This document shows positions 35,151 through 35,727 of a stretch of DNA of 35,727 nt, in pieces. The notes under the pieces were generated by a model. That model had not been told where the DNA came from and made no database searches. It saw nothing but the letters and a program-made list of their open reading frames with translations. Made by a program: the position numbers and the translations under genes. Positions within the stretch are counted from its first letter, which is position 1; each line of letters starts with the position of its first letter. The stretch is from an uncultured Erysipelotrichaceae bacterium (GTDB lineage Bacteria > Bacillota_I > Bacilli_A > RFN20 > CAG-826). The stretch lies in NCBI GenBank assembly GCA_902777015.1, contig CACYSA010000024.1, positions 1-35,727 of the forward strand, given 5' to 3'.

Positions 35151-35240
35151 TTTTTATACTACACACGTTTTTGTTTCTATTTTGTTTACAAAATATTAGC
35201 ACTTTTTTAGCACTTACATTTTTTATTTATAAATAAGAAT

Positions 35241-35258
35241 GTTCACGTGTACGCGAAC
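35241..35258. promoter_or_regulatory. Imperfect palindrome upstream of oppA, unknown binder
   Basis: gttcacgtg/tacgcgaac, seven of nine positions symmetrical, about 100 bp upstream of the -35 box and 57 bp from the IS right end. The rest of 35151-35314 is AT-rich; I see no gene in it. Confidence 0.35.
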
Positions 35259-35314
35259 GATTCTATTACCCTTCATTTACATAAATTTTTGAGAAAAATA
35301 AGCGTTTAAAACGT

Positions 35315-35345
35315 GTGACATACCCACCACTTAAAGAAGTGGGGG
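35315..35345 (-). mobile_element. Right end of an IS200/IS605-type element
   Basis: Hairpin ccactt/aagtgg (35327-35332 with 35337-35342), overlapping the tnpB stop, then atgtcac on the - strand ending at 35315. The boundary is inferred from where this copy and the one at 17564 diverge. The first bases outside on the - strand (acgttttaaacgctta) would be the guide of an omegaRNA. Confidence 0.7.
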
Positions 35346-35727
35346 TTTCTTGCTCGAGGAGTCTAATGACCCCAGCATAAACAAGCTATCCGGATGTGTC
35401 CCATCCTTTGTAAGTATTTCAATTCCCTTACTTAGAATATTTTTCGCAGCGTTTATATCTCGATCATGAATAGACCCACATTTAGGACAAACCCATTTCC
35501 TAATAGCGAGGTCTTTAGTGAGCGAGTTTTTATAAGAACATATAGAACATAATTGAGAAGAAGGATAAGTAGAAGGAACCTTTATTACTTTCCTACCATA
35601 CCAATTAGCCTTATAAATTAGCATAGCGACTAATCTAGACCAAGATACATCAGATATGTTTCTTGCTAATTTAGAATCACTCATCATGTCCTTTACTTTC
35701 AAATCTTCGATACAAATGATTTGGTTT
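35331..35727 (-). CDS. tnpB: TnpB RNA-guided endonuclease of an IS200/IS605 element, 5' part outside window
   Basis: The last about 132 codons; the frame is open to the window edge. Visible: RuvC-II IICIEDLKVKDMM with the catalytic Glu, the conserved SWSRLVAMLIYKA, zinc ribbon LCSIC and WVCPKCGS, and RuvC-III HDRDINAAKNI with Asp. It ends SSKKPPLL. No stop or frameshift is seen, so the protein may be active. TnpB cuts DNA guided by an RNA from the element's right end, which helps the transposon persist. A Met-like codon at 35702 is only an internal start. Confidence 0.9.
   Translation of the reverse strand, partial: NQIICIEDLKVKDMMSDSKLARNISDVSWSRLVAMLIYKANWYGRKVIKVPSTYPSSQLCSICSYKNSLTKDLAIRKWVCPKCGSIHDRDINAAKNILSKGIEILTKDGTHPDSLFMLGSLDSSSKKPPLL

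Noticed and set aside
35196-35215. Two ttagcactt copies, reminiscent of a CIRCE half-site
   Set aside because: They are direct, 11 bp apart, without the inverted gagtgctaa partner, so not a CIRCE element.

Overview
The window (about 35.7 kb, AT-rich) looks like an origin-proximal piece of the chromosome of a low-GC Gram-positive bacterium, most likely an uncultured member of the Bacilli near Erysipelotrichales, RF39 or the Mollicutes. The reasons are the gyrB-gyrA-serS-SRP RNA-tadA neighbourhood, which resembles the oriC region of Bacillus; strong AAGGAGG-type ribosome sites on many genes; a LafB/CpoA-type glycolipid glycosyltransferase; and a DegV protein. TGA is used as an ordinary stop (psuG, the TetR gene), so this is not a code-4 mycoplasma.

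Layout. 1-12.7 kb (+ strand): gyrB (5' end cut by the window edge), gyrA, a GT4 glycosyltransferase, serS, a small SRP RNA, tadA, a catalytically dead P-type ATPase remnant kept as a long ORF, psuG, a TetR regulator, an iron-type alcohol dehydrogenase and a degenerate M50-like membrane protein. 12.7-17.1 kb (- strand): a secreted endonuclease I lipoprotein and a pmbA/tldD pair in which tldD is broken by a 13-bp tandem duplication. 17.1-17.9 kb: a scrapyard with an internally deleted IS200/IS605-type element (tnpB 3' end plus right end) and decayed small ORFs. 17.9-25.5 kb: a LafB-like glycosyltransferase (+), then on the - strand an ArsB/NhaD-type permease, carbamate kinase, a small membrane protein, a membrane-tethered XRE regulator, an alpha/beta hydrolase with a Cys nucleophile, DegV and a GT2 glycosyltransferase. 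25.5-26.6 kb (+): a Phd/VapC-type toxin-antitoxin pair with its own promoter and operator, then rpmE with a leader hairpin. 26.6-35.1 kb (-): a von Willebrand A lipoprotein and an oppABCDF oligopeptide importer. 35.3 kb to the end: the 3' part of a second, apparently intact tnpB copy with its right end.

The most unusual content is in the opp operon. The OppA substrate-binding protein appears circularly permuted: the roughly 75-residue segment that normally forms the C-terminus sits directly after the lipoprotein signal, and the protein stops where that segment would normally begin. OppD carries a long charged helical C-terminal extension (about 235 residues), and both ATPases have helical insertions. 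Other points for a second look are two pseudoenzymes that keep long ORFs, the tldD duplication, quinolone-pocket residues in both gyrase subunits, several apparently leaderless genes, and the mini-IS605 that still carries the right-end region from which an omegaRNA could be made.

All functional calls rest on motifs recognised by eye. No database search or folding program was run.
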